64,000 nt of DNA from Hymenobacter sp. BT188. GTDB lineage: Bacteria; Bacteroidota; Bacteroidia; Cytophagales; Hymenobacteraceae. The translations under genes were made by a program, and so were the position numbers. Position 1 is the stretch's first letter. Every line of letters starts with the position of its first letter. Below the pieces are notes generated by a model. The model saw only the letters and a program-made list of their open reading frames with translations. It was not told where the DNA came from and made no database searches. This document shows, one piece after another, positions 32,068-41,246 of the stretch. The stretch lies in assembly GCF_014333585.1 (NCBI RefSeq), contig NZ_JACSCW010000002.1:496001-560000 (forward strand), read 5' to 3'.

Positions 32068-33597
32068 ATGGAAGACATCAGTAATCTGGCTAAAATAATT
32101 ATTGATAGACGAGTTGGAATGCCTCCTCTAATTGATTTTAGCGCAAAATCATCCTCTAATAAAGAAATTGATTTGGTCCAGATGCTGAGTAGTGAGCAAC
32201 AGGCTACTCAGCTTCAAGTTGTTAAGGCGCTCTATGCTAAGGTTAATTCCACAAACCAGGCAGCTTTCCGTAAGCTGAAGTCGAGAGTACAGAAGAAGCT
32301 GCTCAACCACTTATATTTCCTTGATCATACAGATCCCCGTCATCTGATCTCAAGGCGGTACGAACTGCAATGCTTAGAACTGTTTCATCAGGCAAATATA
32401 TTGTTCAGGGAAAGTGAGTTTGAGCTTGCTGAACGTTTAGCACGAAAGTGTCTGCGACTGGCGCTGGATGGCGAGTTTACGCAGTATACAGTAATGAGTT
32501 TAGGCTTCCTGCGCGATTTGTATGCACAGTTAAGAAAGCCTACACAATATCGTACGATTTCTGATCAACTGGTTCACTATCAGAATGTGGCAGTGGTAGA
32601 AGAGCAGGCCAAAAATGTGTATCTGGGTGTGCGGATGGAGCAGGCCCAAACGGTGCGTTCGCGGCGTGTATTGCTAAATGAGCTCTCCGAACACATCACT
32701 AAAATTGAGGCATTGCATCGCAAAATTAACACCTACAATACCTTCGAATATGTGTATCGTTTGCAATTGATGCGCGAGGAACTGTCAGGAAATTTTGAAG
32801 AAATTATTAAGATAACCGGTACAACAGAGGCGTTATTTGAGGAAGGTAAAGTCAACAAAAAGCGGTTTGACACCCGATTCAATAAGTTCATCAGTGTGTG
32901 GGCGCATTTGCGGGGCCGCCAGGTAGAGCACGGACTACAGCTCGCTGAGGAATACATCAAGGACTTTCATCCTTCCTCAGCGAACTGGTTCTACTTCTTG
33001 GAGCACTACATGCTGCTGGCATTGCACGCCAAGGAGTACAGTAAAGCATACGAAATACTACGTTTAGCGCGCAAAAATCCCTACTATGGGAAGCAGCGCG
33101 CGGCGGCCATACAGCGTTGGGACCTGTTTGAAGTGTACCTGCACTTCATTCAGCCCGAGGGAACTGCTCTGCGGCTACAGTTCAGCCAGTTTATTCAAAC
33201 TGTACCTGACTATAGCCGCGACAAGCAAGGCTATAACGTGGCCATTCTGGTGCTACAGTTTCTGTATTATCTGCGGCAGCGCAATCTGGATGCATTGCTT
33301 ACCCGTCTGGAAGGGCTGCGTAAGTATGAGCAGAATCACTTGCGCGACCCGGCTACCTTGCGTAGTCAACTGTTTTTTCGGCTGCTGCTGCTGACTGTGC
33401 GGGAAGATTTTGCCCCCCAGGCCTGCGAGAAGAAAGGCCAAAGTCTGCTTAACCGCTTGCGGGAAGCTCCGCAGCCTGGCGACGCGTATGCGGAGAGCGA
33501 GATCATTCCCTACGAAGACCTCTGGGCATTGACTCTCAATATCTTGCGGGTTAATGCCGAGGCACAGGCTGCCGAAGAAGCAGAACATGAACGCTAA
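32068..33597 (+). CDS. TPR-like alpha-helical protein of unknown function
   Basis: The 509-residue protein is soluble, with no signal peptide, and is built of many short amphipathic helices (for example LFHQANILFRESEFELAERL, YMLLALHAKEYSKAYEILRL). These look like degenerate TPR or Rap-like helical repeats. The N-terminal 80 residues contain a Lys/Arg-rich helix bundle (AAFRKLKSRVQKKLLNHLYF). I see no helix-turn-helix, kinase or phosphatase motif. Large TPR proteins that bind imported peptides (the RRNPP families of Firmicutes) have a comparable overall build, but similarity at sequence level is not evident. The gene is divergent from the repeat-peptide gene. One iterated-motif copy lies near its end (33411-33418). 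Confidence 0.6.
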   Translation: MEDISNLAKIIIDRRVGMPPLIDFSAKSSSNKEIDLVQMLSSEQQATQLQVVKALYAKVNSTNQAAFRKLKSRVQKKLLNHLYFLDHTDPRHLISRRYELQCLELFHQANILFRESEFELAERLARKCLRLALDGEFTQYTVMSLGFLRDLYAQLRKPTQYRTISDQLVHYQNVAVVEEQAKNVYLGVRMEQAQTVRSRRVLLNELSEHITKIEALHRKINTYNTFEYVYRLQLMREELSGNFEEIIKITGTTEALFEEGKVNKKRFDTRFNKFISVWAHLRGRQVEHGLQLAEEYIKDFHPSSANWFYFLEHYMLLALHAKEYSKAYEILRLARKNPYYGKQRAAAIQRWDLFEVYLHFIQPEGTALRLQFSQFIQTVPDYSRDKQGYNVAILVLQFLYYLRQRNLDALLTRLEGLRKYEQNHLRDPATLRSQLFFRLLLLTVREDFAPQACEKKGQSLLNRLREAPQPGDAYAESEIIPYEDLWALTLNILRVNAEAQAAEEAEHER

Positions 33598-33614
33598 AGC
33601 CCGCGTTACATCAT

Positions 33615-33650
33615 AAAAAAGCCCCCCAGCAGTATAATGGGGGCTTTTTT
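33615..33650. terminator. bidirectional terminator with GCCCCCCAG core
   Basis: AAAAAAGCCCCC (33615-33626) pairs with GGGGGCTTTTTT (33639-33650). It lies between the convergent TPR-like and OmpA genes. Confidence 0.92.
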
Positions 33651-33668
33651 TATAAAATTCCTGCCAGG

Positions 33669-35705
33669 TTACTTACCTGTCACTTTAAACTCCGTGCGGC
33701 GGTTGAGCTGGCGGCCTGCTTTTGTGCCGTTTGGTGCCACGGGCTGCGCATCACCATAGCCAGCGAAGGTAAGGCGCGCTTTATCGATGCCTTTGCCCAC
33801 CAAATAATCTACGACCGCCTTCGCGCGCCGCTGCGACAAATCTTTATTGTAAGCGCTTTGGCCTACGTTATCGGTGTGGCCGCTGATTTCCAGACGCAGG
33901 GCTGGAGCTTCGGTCAATAGTTTCTGCAAACGCTCCAGTTCACTGGTGCTTTCGCGCCGCAAAGTGGCCTTATCGAAGTCGAAGAAAATATTGTTGAGCA
34001 CGACTTTAACCCCGACATCCAGCTTTTTGAGGCCAATATCTTTTATCACCTCTGAATATGCCGCGCCGGCTGGCAGATCAAAGTTTTCAGAGTGGAACAA
34101 GTACCCCTCCTGACGCACTACAATGCCGTAATTAACGCCCGAGGGAAGCGACACCAGATAACGACCCGACTGCGCATTCGCCAGAAAGGAAGCAATAACT
34201 TCATTGCGCTGGTTATCGATTACCTCGATTGTGGCTTCCAGCGGTTGCTTTGTGACATCGTCCGTCACTACACCTTTCAGAATAGTTACCTGAGCTGTGG
34301 CAATAGGCACCGGTGGAGCCAACATAGTTTCTTTTATTGGCTGTATCCGACTAGCCAACAATTGATCTTCCTGAGAAAGTATGGGGGGCTTTTCCGGACC
34401 TAGAAAAGTGATCTGGTAAATGTCTTTGCCCCCCAAACCTTCTTCACGAAAGCTGGAATAGTAGCCGTGGCGACCGGAAGCAGAGATTACAAAAAACACA
34501 TCGTCGTCGGGGGTGTTGATCGGCCAGCCAAGGTTTTCGGGCGCGCTCCATTTGCCGTTTTCAAACACCGATTTGAAGATATCGTAGCCGCCCATCGAGT
34601 TGTGACCCTCCGAGCTGAAGTACATTGTTTTGCCGTCGGGGTGGAGGAACACGCCTTCCTCGCCATACGGAGTATTAATGGTAGAACCAAGGTTCAGGGC
34701 CGGGCCGCGGCCTTCCAATTCCACTTTGTAAATGTCGCGGCTGCCCAGTCCGCCTTCCTTGTCGCTCACGAAGTACAGGCTGCGTCCGTCAGGCGTGTAA
34801 GCCGCCGACGACTCGTGGCCTTTGCTGTTGATGCGGGCGCCCAAGCGCTGGGGCTTGCGCCACTCCGCGCCGCGCAAGTTGGCTTCGTGCAGGTCGCCGC
34901 CATTGTCCTCCACATACACCAGCATGCGCTGCCCATCGGGCGCGAGCCCGACGGTAGCATCGTGGCCATCGGTGTTTACCGGGGCCTTTAGATTGCGGGC
35001 CGCGGCCCATTTTTGGCCTGTGCGGGTGCTTTGATAAATATCTTCGAAAAAGCCGCCGGTTTCGGGGTCGGTTTGCTCTCCGGTTGAGTTATCGCGCCGC
35101 GAGGTAAACATCAGCACCGATTCATCAGCCGAGATTACCGGACTGTAGTCAGCGTAGGGCGAGTTGATGCTCGGGCCAGCGTTATCAATAAAAGCACGAA
35201 CGGGCTTTTTGCTCATTTTCTGCCCGTTCTCGCACTCGGTTATCTTCTTGCGAATATCAGCCAAGATCGGAGCGGTATTTTTGCCCCCCGAGGCCGGCTG
35301 AGCGGCTTTGTATTCAGCAATGGCTTCCTGCCATTTTCCATTTAAATGTAATCCCCGACCCAGCAAGTAATGAATGCGCGGATCAGCATCGGGGCTCAGC
35401 TTATACGACTTTTGCAAATAGCTAAGCGCCCGCGGCTTAAAACCCGAGTGCAAGTAGCAATCGCCGATTTTAAGGTTTAGCTCCGCATTATCTGGGTTAA
35501 ACTTTTGGGCGGCTAGGTAGTGAGGCAATGCCTGCTCGTAGCGGGGCGGGTCCATATCGTAACTACCGTCACCTTCTTTCATCTCGCGCAAGGCAGCTTT
35601 CAGACCCTCTTTATTGTCACCAAAACGGTCTTTGCTAAACTCAACGCTCTGCGCATGGGCTGCTTGTGCGAAGAGCAGGATAGCGAATAGAAATAGCTTA
35701 TACAT
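33669..35705 (-). CDS. OmpA-family protein with TPR, PD40 propeller and carboxypeptidase-like domains (PorE-like)
   Basis: The 678-residue protein has a signal peptide (MYKLFLFAILLFAQAAHAQS) followed by four recognisable parts. These are TPR-like helices (NPDNAELNLKIGDCYLHSGF), WD40-like PD40 blades (YTPDGRSLYFVSDKEGGLGS, FLHPDGKTMYFSSEGHNSMG), a carboxypeptidase-regulatory-like beta domain and a C-terminal OmpA peptidoglycan-binding domain (DFDKATLRRESTSELERLQK; SGHTDNVG). This is the architecture of PorE, a type IX secretion component of Bacteroidota. PorE is a lipoprotein and no lipobox Cys is seen here, so PorE-like is used rather than PorE. It probably links the outer membrane or T9SS machinery to peptidoglycan. 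It follows the TPR gene at 35807 by 101 bases on the same strand. Confidence 0.85.
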   Translation of the reverse strand: MYKLFLFAILLFAQAAHAQSVEFSKDRFGDNKEGLKAALREMKEGDGSYDMDPPRYEQALPHYLAAQKFNPDNAELNLKIGDCYLHSGFKPRALSYLQKSYKLSPDADPRIHYLLGRGLHLNGKWQEAIAEYKAAQPASGGKNTAPILADIRKKITECENGQKMSKKPVRAFIDNAGPSINSPYADYSPVISADESVLMFTSRRDNSTGEQTDPETGGFFEDIYQSTRTGQKWAAARNLKAPVNTDGHDATVGLAPDGQRMLVYVEDNGGDLHEANLRGAEWRKPQRLGARINSKGHESSAAYTPDGRSLYFVSDKEGGLGSRDIYKVELEGRGPALNLGSTINTPYGEEGVFLHPDGKTMYFSSEGHNSMGGYDIFKSVFENGKWSAPENLGWPINTPDDDVFFVISASGRHGYYSSFREEGLGGKDIYQITFLGPEKPPILSQEDQLLASRIQPIKETMLAPPVPIATAQVTILKGVVTDDVTKQPLEATIEVIDNQRNEVIASFLANAQSGRYLVSLPSGVNYGIVVRQEGYLFHSENFDLPAGAAYSEVIKDIGLKKLDVGVKVVLNNIFFDFDKATLRRESTSELERLQKLLTEAPALRLEISGHTDNVGQSAYNKDLSQRRAKAVVDYLVGKGIDKARLTFAGYGDAQPVAPNGTKAGRQLNRRTEFKVTGK

Positions 35706-35806
35706 TGTGGTACTGTATTAATCTGACGTGTTTTCCTCTGCGCTGATCAGCGTCTGGGGATATTTAGCATTTGCCGTCGTGCAGCTCGCCGCGTATATAT
35801 CAGGCT

Positions 35807-36868
35807 TTATTCGCTGCCACAGCCGGAGTTCGCGGCATAGCTGCTGGCGGCTTCCAGGCCAAGCTCGGCGGCTTTGCGCCAGTCTTGGCAAGCGCCACCC
35901 GCGTCGCGGATCATTTCGCGTGCGTGGCCGCGGTTGAGATAAGCTTCTGCGTATTGTGGATTAAGGCTGATAGCCTTGCTTGCATCAGCAACCGCTTTTT
36001 TGTAGTCCTCCAGCTTGAGGTAGGCTGCCGCCCGATTATTCCAGGCAAAAGTATAGGAAGCATTGAGGCTGAGCGCCTTGCTAAAATCCTCAGCAGCTCC
36101 GCGATAGTCGGCCGCCTCGTAGCGGGCACTACCACGGTTGCTGTAGGCTATGGCGTTATCCGTTTTCTTGGTCAGATAGTCGTTGTAATCAGCTATAGCG
36201 CCTTTTAAGTCACCTGCACGACGGCGGGTGGCTGCCCGATTTAGAAGGGCGGGCAGCAAATCGGGCTGTAGGGTCAGGGCTTTCGTGTAGTCCTGAATGG
36301 CCGCCGTAAAGTTGCTGAGCTGCCGTTGAGCACTAGCTCGGTCGTGGTAAGCGTAGGCATAGTTTGGGTCAGCTTTTAACGCCTGATCAAAGTCGCTCTT
36401 AGCCGCTTGGTACTCGCCTTTTTCGAATCGCAATGCCCCCCGATAATACCAGGCCGGCGCGAAATCGGCTTTGGTTTCGGTGGCTTTTGTATAGTCCTGC
36501 TCGGCTTCAGTGCGTTGCCCCATTGCCTCGCGAGCTTGGCCCCGCCCGAAGTAGGAGGTATGACCCGTCGGCTCCAATCGGATGGCCGCGTCATAATCCT
36601 GCACGGCCTGCGAATACTCTTTTAGCTCGTAGCGCGTGGTAGCGCGGTTGTAATACGCTTTGGCGAAGTCGGGGCGAGCAGCCAGTGCTTTGTCAAAATC
36701 CTGAATTGCAGCCTGATAGCTCTTGCTGTTGTATTTCGTTACGCCACTGTTATAAAGCTTCTCCGCTAGTTGGGCCGGTGGTAGCGTGCTGGCACGCACA
36801 GTGTCGACCTGAGCGTGGGTAGTGCCAGCAATACCAGCCAGAATAAACAGTATATAGATGCGTAGCAT
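35807..36868 (-). CDS. secreted TPR-repeat protein
   Basis: The 353-residue protein has a signal peptide (MLRIYILFILAGIAGTTHAQ). About eight TPR units follow, with the consensus pattern A-x-x-DF-x-x-A-L...NPxYAxAYxNRGxARxxL (for example AYYNRATTRYELKEYSQAVQ, YDAAIRLEPTGHTSYFGRGQ). TPR proteins act as protein-binding scaffolds. Its position just upstream of a PorE-like OmpA protein suggests an envelope role, perhaps in the same complex. This is inference from the neighbourhood. The C-terminus ends with a Cys (ANSGCGSE). Confidence 0.85.
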   Translation of the reverse strand: MLRIYILFILAGIAGTTHAQVDTVRASTLPPAQLAEKLYNSGVTKYNSKSYQAAIQDFDKALAARPDFAKAYYNRATTRYELKEYSQAVQDYDAAIRLEPTGHTSYFGRGQAREAMGQRTEAEQDYTKATETKADFAPAWYYRGALRFEKGEYQAAKSDFDQALKADPNYAYAYHDRASAQRQLSNFTAAIQDYTKALTLQPDLLPALLNRAATRRRAGDLKGAIADYNDYLTKKTDNAIAYSNRGSARYEAADYRGAAEDFSKALSLNASYTFAWNNRAAAYLKLEDYKKAVADASKAISLNPQYAEAYLNRGHAREMIRDAGGACQDWRKAAELGLEAASSYAANSGCGSE

Positions 36869-37172
36869 GTTATTCAGTATAGATGATTTTCAGGTGTTAA
36901 ATATAATTTTATTTGCTCAATAAGCCTGTATGATAGTTATTAACTTTATTGAATTGTATTTTGTTAATAATAATTTGATTTATGCTTTAGTCAAAATACT
37001 TTATAGTAATCATTGCTAAGGCGGCACAGCTTGTGCTTTATCTTTATTTAAATTCGATGGGGCGCAACCAGTGTCCTTAAATAATGGTTGTGCAGGCGAC
37101 GCCGAAGTTTGCGTATTTTTGCGCAGCCTCCGGGCCACTCATTTGATTTTTTCATTTCAGCCTACATCTCTC
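36869..37172. other. AT-rich intergenic region
   Basis: 304 bases lie between the divergent TPR gene and bacilliredoxin. The left half is AT-rich with no motif. The right end holds the bacilliredoxin -7 box (37114-37121). Confidence 0.5.
37114..37121 (+). promoter_or_regulatory. TATTTTTG -7 promoter box of bacilliredoxin
   Basis: TATTTTTG fits TAnnTTTG, 51 bases before the ATG, with a TTG about 23 bases upstream (37088-37090). Confidence 0.55.
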
Positions 37173-37595
37173 ATGGCATCATATCCCGAATACATGGTAG
37201 CTCCTATCCGCCAAGACCTTACGTCGGCCGGCTTCGAGCAACTTATGACCCCCGAAGAAGTTGATTCAGTGCTCAACGAGCAGAGCGGTACCGTGCTGGT
37301 AGCCGTCAACTCGGTATGTGGCTGCGCCGCTGCTAAAGCCCGCCCAGCCCTAAAAATGGCCTTGGCCAGCGCCGACAAGAAGCCTGCTAAGCTGGTGACT
37401 GTATTTGCCGGCATGGAAACCGAAGCCGTTGAGAAAGCACGTCAGCATATGCTGCCATATCCGCCCTCATCACCTTGCATTGCCTTGTTTAAAGATGGTG
37501 AGCTAGTGCATATGATTGAGCGCTACCACATTGAAGGTAGCGACACGATGCGTATTGTAAATAATCTGCAAGGCGCATTCGAAGAGTATTGCTAG
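37173..37595 (+). CDS. bacilliredoxin, BrxA/BrxB family
   Basis: The 140-residue protein matches the YphP/YqiW (BrxA/BrxB) family, which removes bacillithiol from proteins. The diagnostic CGC motif is present (NSVCGCAAAKARPAL, C49 and C51). The thioredoxin-like fold then continues with KLVTVFAGMETEAVEKARQH and SPCIALFKDGELVHMIERYH. Bacillithiol is used by some Bacteroidota as well as Firmicutes. An upstream start at 37071 would read through a promoter box, so the ATG at 37173 is used. It ends at a bidirectional terminator shared with recQ. Confidence 0.93.
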   Translation: MASYPEYMVAPIRQDLTSAGFEQLMTPEEVDSVLNEQSGTVLVAVNSVCGCAAAKARPALKMALASADKKPAKLVTVFAGMETEAVEKARQHMLPYPPSSPCIALFKDGELVHMIERYHIEGSDTMRIVNNLQGAFEEYC

Positions 37596-37626
37596 ATATT
37601 TGATTCAGATCATACTGTTTATCTAG

Positions 37627-37668
37627 CACAAAAAAGCCCCCCAGATATGTCTGGGGGGCTTTTTTGTG
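37627..37668. terminator. 19-bp bidirectional terminator with GCCCCCCAG core
   Basis: Arms 37627-37645 and 37650-37668 pair perfectly around TATG and contain AAAAAAGCCCCCCAGA. It separates bacilliredoxin (+) and recQ (-). Confidence 0.95.
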
Positions 37669-37682
37669 GGTCAAGCTGCTAT

Positions 37683-39893
37683 TTAGTTGGCGTACTCGCT
37701 CAGAAACTTGATGCGCATGAGGCGCAGATCTTCCTCTGTATACTCATCAGGGCCGAGTTCTTTCAGGGCTACAGCAATATTGTCGGTGTTCGACTGCAGG
37801 AAATAATCCGTGATTTCGGCCTGGCGGTCGTGGTCTAGGATGCCGTCGATGTAGTAGTTAAGGTTGAGCTTGGTGCCGGCGTAGCAGATGTGCTCAATCT
37901 CTTCCATTAGCTCACGCATGTCGATGCCTTTGGAAGAAGCTATTTCCTCCAAATCCATCTTCTTGTCGATTTGCTGAATGATATAAATCTTGATTTTTGA
38001 CTTGTTGACGGCCGATTTCACCACTACATCAGCAGCCGTCATGATGTCGTTATCCTCAACGTACTTTTGAATCAGCTGCAAAAAAGGCCCCCCAAACTTG
38101 GTAGCCTTGCCCTGACCAACGCCGCCCACGTGGGCAAGATCATCCATCTTCACAGGGAAGGTGGTGGCCATTTCCTTCAACGATGGATCTTGGAACAAGA
38201 CGTAAGGAGGCAGGTTTTTATCCTTCGCAATCTTCTTGCGCAGGGCCTTCAGCATTTCAAATAATGCCTCGTCGTGGCCGGCGGCCTGCTGCACCTCTTC
38301 TTGTTGCTGCTCCTGCTGAACCTCCTCGTCGTAGTTGTGGTCCTTGGTGAGCTTAATTGAATGAGGATTTTCGATAAATTCTTGACCTTTAGGACTCATT
38401 TTAACGACCCCAAAATTTTCAATATCCTTTTCTAAAAAACCATTGAGTAGCACCTGACGGAGCACCGAGTGCCAGAAGGCAGCATCATGTTCTTTGCCTT
38501 GCCCATATACGTCCAGTTTGTTGTGGCCGTAACTTTCCACATGGGCATTATTCATACCCATCAGCACCGTACCGATGTGCTCGAGGCCGAAACGCTCCTC
38601 CGTAAGAACTACGGCTTTTAAGGCCATTAGTACTTCGTCTTTAGCCTCAAAACGCTCTTTCGGGTGTTTGCAGTTGTCGCAGAAGCCGCAGTCTTTCTCA
38701 AACGTCTCGCCGAAATAGTGCAGCAGCTGCTTGCGCCGACACACCGCCGAATCGGCGTAGTTGGCCATTTCCTGTAAGAGCAGCTTGGAGTTGTCGCGCT
38801 CCGTAACGGGCTTATCCTTGTTAAACTTCTCCAGCTTCACGATATCATCGTAGCTGTAGAACATAAGGCAATTGCCCTCTAAGCCATCACGACCGCCGCG
38901 GCCAGTCTCCTGGTAATAGCCTTCAATGCTTTTGGGCGTATCGTAGTGAATCACAAAGCGCACGTCGGGCTTATCGATGCCCATGCCGAATGCGATGGTG
39001 GCCACAATAACGTCGGCTTCCTCATTCAGAAACGCATCCTGATTAGCCATTCGGACCTGCGGATCGAGGCCAGCGTGGTAGGGTAGGGCCTTCACGTCAT
39101 TTACGCGCAGTAACTCTGCAATCTCTTCAACCTTCTTGCGCGACAGGCAATACACAATGCCAGCCTTGCCTTTGTGCTGCTTGACGTATTGAATCAGCTG
39201 CTTTTTAGTGTTGTGCTTCGGCCGGACTTCGTAATAGAGGTTGGTGCGATTGAACGACGTTTTGAACACTGAAGCGTCGTCCATTTGCAGGTTTTTCTGA
39301 ATATCCAGCTGCACTTTGGGCGTGGCCGTAGCCGTAAGCGCAATGATAGGCACATTAGCCCCTAGGTTATCAATAATGCCGCGAATTTTGCGGTACTCGG
39401 GCCGGAAATCGTGGCCCCACTCCGAGATGCAGTGCGCTTCGTCGATGGCTACGAATGAAATGGTAGCCTTTTGCAGGAAGTCGATGGTTTCGTCTTTGGT
39501 GAGCGACTCAGGGGCAACGTACAGCAGGCGCACCTCACCACTGATTACATCTTTTTTGACCCGATTAATTTCTGATTTCGATAGCGTTGAGTTCAGAAAC
39601 TGGGCATTCACGCCAAAAGCATTCAACTGATCGACCTGATTTTTCATCAAGGCAATCAGGGGAGAAATCACTATGGCTGTGCCCGGCAACACTAGCGCCG
39701 GCAGCTGGTAACAGAGCGACTTTCCCGCCCCAGTTGGCATGATAACGAAGGTATTATGACCGTCAATGACGTTTTGGATGACGGCTTCCTGGGTGCCGCG
39801 GAACTGGCCGTACCCGAAAACTTCCTTTAACTTGCCTTTCAGATCAGCCGTGGGCGCTGTTACTTGTTTTAGGGCTGGCATGGTCTCTCTCAC
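37683..39893 (-). CDS. recQ: ATP-dependent DNA helicase RecQ
   Basis: The 736-residue protein is a RecQ helicase. It has Walker A (MPTGAGKSLCYQLPAL) near residue 55, the DEAH box with aromatic-rich loop (AIDEAHCISEWGHDFRPEY), helicase motif VI (YYQETGRGGRDG) and a zinc-binding subdomain (CRRKQLLHYFGETFEKDCGF with CDNCKH). A winged-helix domain and an HRDC domain (around LKALRKKIAKDKNLPPYVLF) follow. The extra C-terminal 120 residues are typical of longer Bacteroidota RecQ proteins. It unwinds recombination intermediates and stalled forks. It is divergent from kdsD. Confidence 0.96.
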   Translation of the reverse strand: MRETMPALKQVTAPTADLKGKLKEVFGYGQFRGTQEAVIQNVIDGHNTFVIMPTGAGKSLCYQLPALVLPGTAIVISPLIALMKNQVDQLNAFGVNAQFLNSTLSKSEINRVKKDVISGEVRLLYVAPESLTKDETIDFLQKATISFVAIDEAHCISEWGHDFRPEYRKIRGIIDNLGANVPIIALTATATPKVQLDIQKNLQMDDASVFKTSFNRTNLYYEVRPKHNTKKQLIQYVKQHKGKAGIVYCLSRKKVEEIAELLRVNDVKALPYHAGLDPQVRMANQDAFLNEEADVIVATIAFGMGIDKPDVRFVIHYDTPKSIEGYYQETGRGGRDGLEGNCLMFYSYDDIVKLEKFNKDKPVTERDNSKLLLQEMANYADSAVCRRKQLLHYFGETFEKDCGFCDNCKHPKERFEAKDEVLMALKAVVLTEERFGLEHIGTVLMGMNNAHVESYGHNKLDVYGQGKEHDAAFWHSVLRQVLLNGFLEKDIENFGVVKMSPKGQEFIENPHSIKLTKDHNYDEEVQQEQQQEEVQQAAGHDEALFEMLKALRKKIAKDKNLPPYVLFQDPSLKEMATTFPVKMDDLAHVGGVGQGKATKFGGPFLQLIQKYVEDNDIMTAADVVVKSAVNKSKIKIYIIQQIDKKMDLEEIASSKGIDMRELMEEIEHICYAGTKLNLNYYIDGILDHDRQAEITDYFLQSNTDNIAVALKELGPDEYTEEDLRLMRIKFLSEYAN

Positions 39894-40075
39894 TTACTCG
39901 GTTTTGAATTGCGAACAGGAGTACAACACCGCATGTTGAACTCTCAATCTAATGGTTTTTTGGTATTTATCTAAACAGTAGTTGGTTACTATCCAATTAA
40001 GTACAGCGTTGAAGCAACGATATCCGCCATGAAAAAAGCAACACGGCCAGCCTAGGGCTTGAAACCAACAACGGG

Positions 40076-41107
40076 ATGAACAACCAACTACTAGGCACCG
40101 ACTACTCGGTACCGACTATCAAATTTAGATTGAAACCGCAGAACGAACTCAACTCAATTGCAAAAAAAGTGCTTCATGAAGAAGCAAGCGCTATTCAGGG
40201 CGTAGCAGAGGCCTTGGAGAAGACACCTGATTTTGCACTATGCATAGAATCAATACTCTCTTTGCGGGGTAGGGTAGTGGTAACCGGCATTGGTAAAAGC
40301 GCCCATATTGCGGCCAAAATAGTGGCTACACTGAACTCTACGGGTACTCCGGCCCTGTTCATGCACGCCGCTGATGCTATTCATGGCGACTTGGGTATGA
40401 TTCAAGCAGAAGATTTTGTCATTGCCATCAGTAAAAGCGGTGACACACCGGAAATAAAAGTGCTAGTGCCCTTACTAAAGCGTAAAGGTGTGCCCTTGGC
40501 TGCCTTGGTTTCCAATGCCGATTCTTATTTAGCTGTACAGGCCAACTACGTGCTGCACGCGCCCGTTACCCGCGAGGCTTGCCCCCACAATTTGGCCCCC
40601 ACCACCAGTACAACCGCCGCACTAGCTCTGGGCGATGCCTTGGCTGTGTGCCTGCTTGAGTCGCGGGAGTTTACTTCCGCCGACTTCGCTCGGCTGCATC
40701 CAGGTGGCACCTTGGGGAAGAAGCTTTACCTGAAGGTAGGTGACTTAAGTAGGCAGAATCAGGCGCCGCAAGTGCTTGAAAATGCCCCCCTGCGGGATAT
40801 TATTCTCGAAATATCAGGCAAGCGACTGGGTGCAACGGCTGTGCTCAGCGAGGGTGACAACCGTCTGTTAGGTATTATAACTGATGGTGACCTACGCCGG
40901 ATGCTCACCAACTTCACCAATCTGGAAGATGTGCGGGCCCACAATATCCTCACGCCAGCGCCTGTCACTATTGATGTTGAAGACTTTGCAGCCGAAGCGC
41001 TGGCTCGCATGCAGCAGCGCAATATCACACAGCTCATTGTGACAGATGCTGGTCGGTTTAGCGGCTTTATCCATCTTCATGATTTGCTGCGTGAAGGCTT
41101 GGTATAG
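40076..41107 (+). CDS. kdsD: KpsF/GutQ-type arabinose 5-phosphate isomerase
   Basis: The 343-residue protein joins an N-terminal SIS sugar-isomerase domain (VVTGIGKSAHIAAKIVATLN; HAADAIHGDLGMI; ISKSGDTPEIK) to two C-terminal CBS domains. It should interconvert ribulose 5-phosphate and arabinose 5-phosphate, the first step of KDO synthesis for lipopolysaccharide. Together with the lpxH-like gene at 55.2 kb it fits a Gram-negative lipid A/KDO pathway. The ATG at 40076 is preceded by a 182-base gap to recQ. A motif copy (AAATGCCCCCCTG) lies near 40785. Confidence 0.92.
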   Translation: MNNQLLGTDYSVPTIKFRLKPQNELNSIAKKVLHEEASAIQGVAEALEKTPDFALCIESILSLRGRVVVTGIGKSAHIAAKIVATLNSTGTPALFMHAADAIHGDLGMIQAEDFVIAISKSGDTPEIKVLVPLLKRKGVPLAALVSNADSYLAVQANYVLHAPVTREACPHNLAPTTSTTAALALGDALAVCLLESREFTSADFARLHPGGTLGKKLYLKVGDLSRQNQAPQVLENAPLRDIILEISGKRLGATAVLSEGDNRLLGIITDGDLRRMLTNFTNLEDVRAHNILTPAPVTIDVEDFAAEALARMQQRNITQLIVTDAGRFSGFIHLHDLLREGLV

Positions 41108-41246
41108 AAATCAGGAAGCTACTTCTTTCAGTGCGTTTTAGCCCTCGCGTTTTGGCCGGATTCGTGCACAAGGGGGCGCAACCCTGAAATATTTCGGACC
41201 TTCGCTTCTGATCTTACTTTAACCCGGCTTCGGTGAGGCCTGCTCT

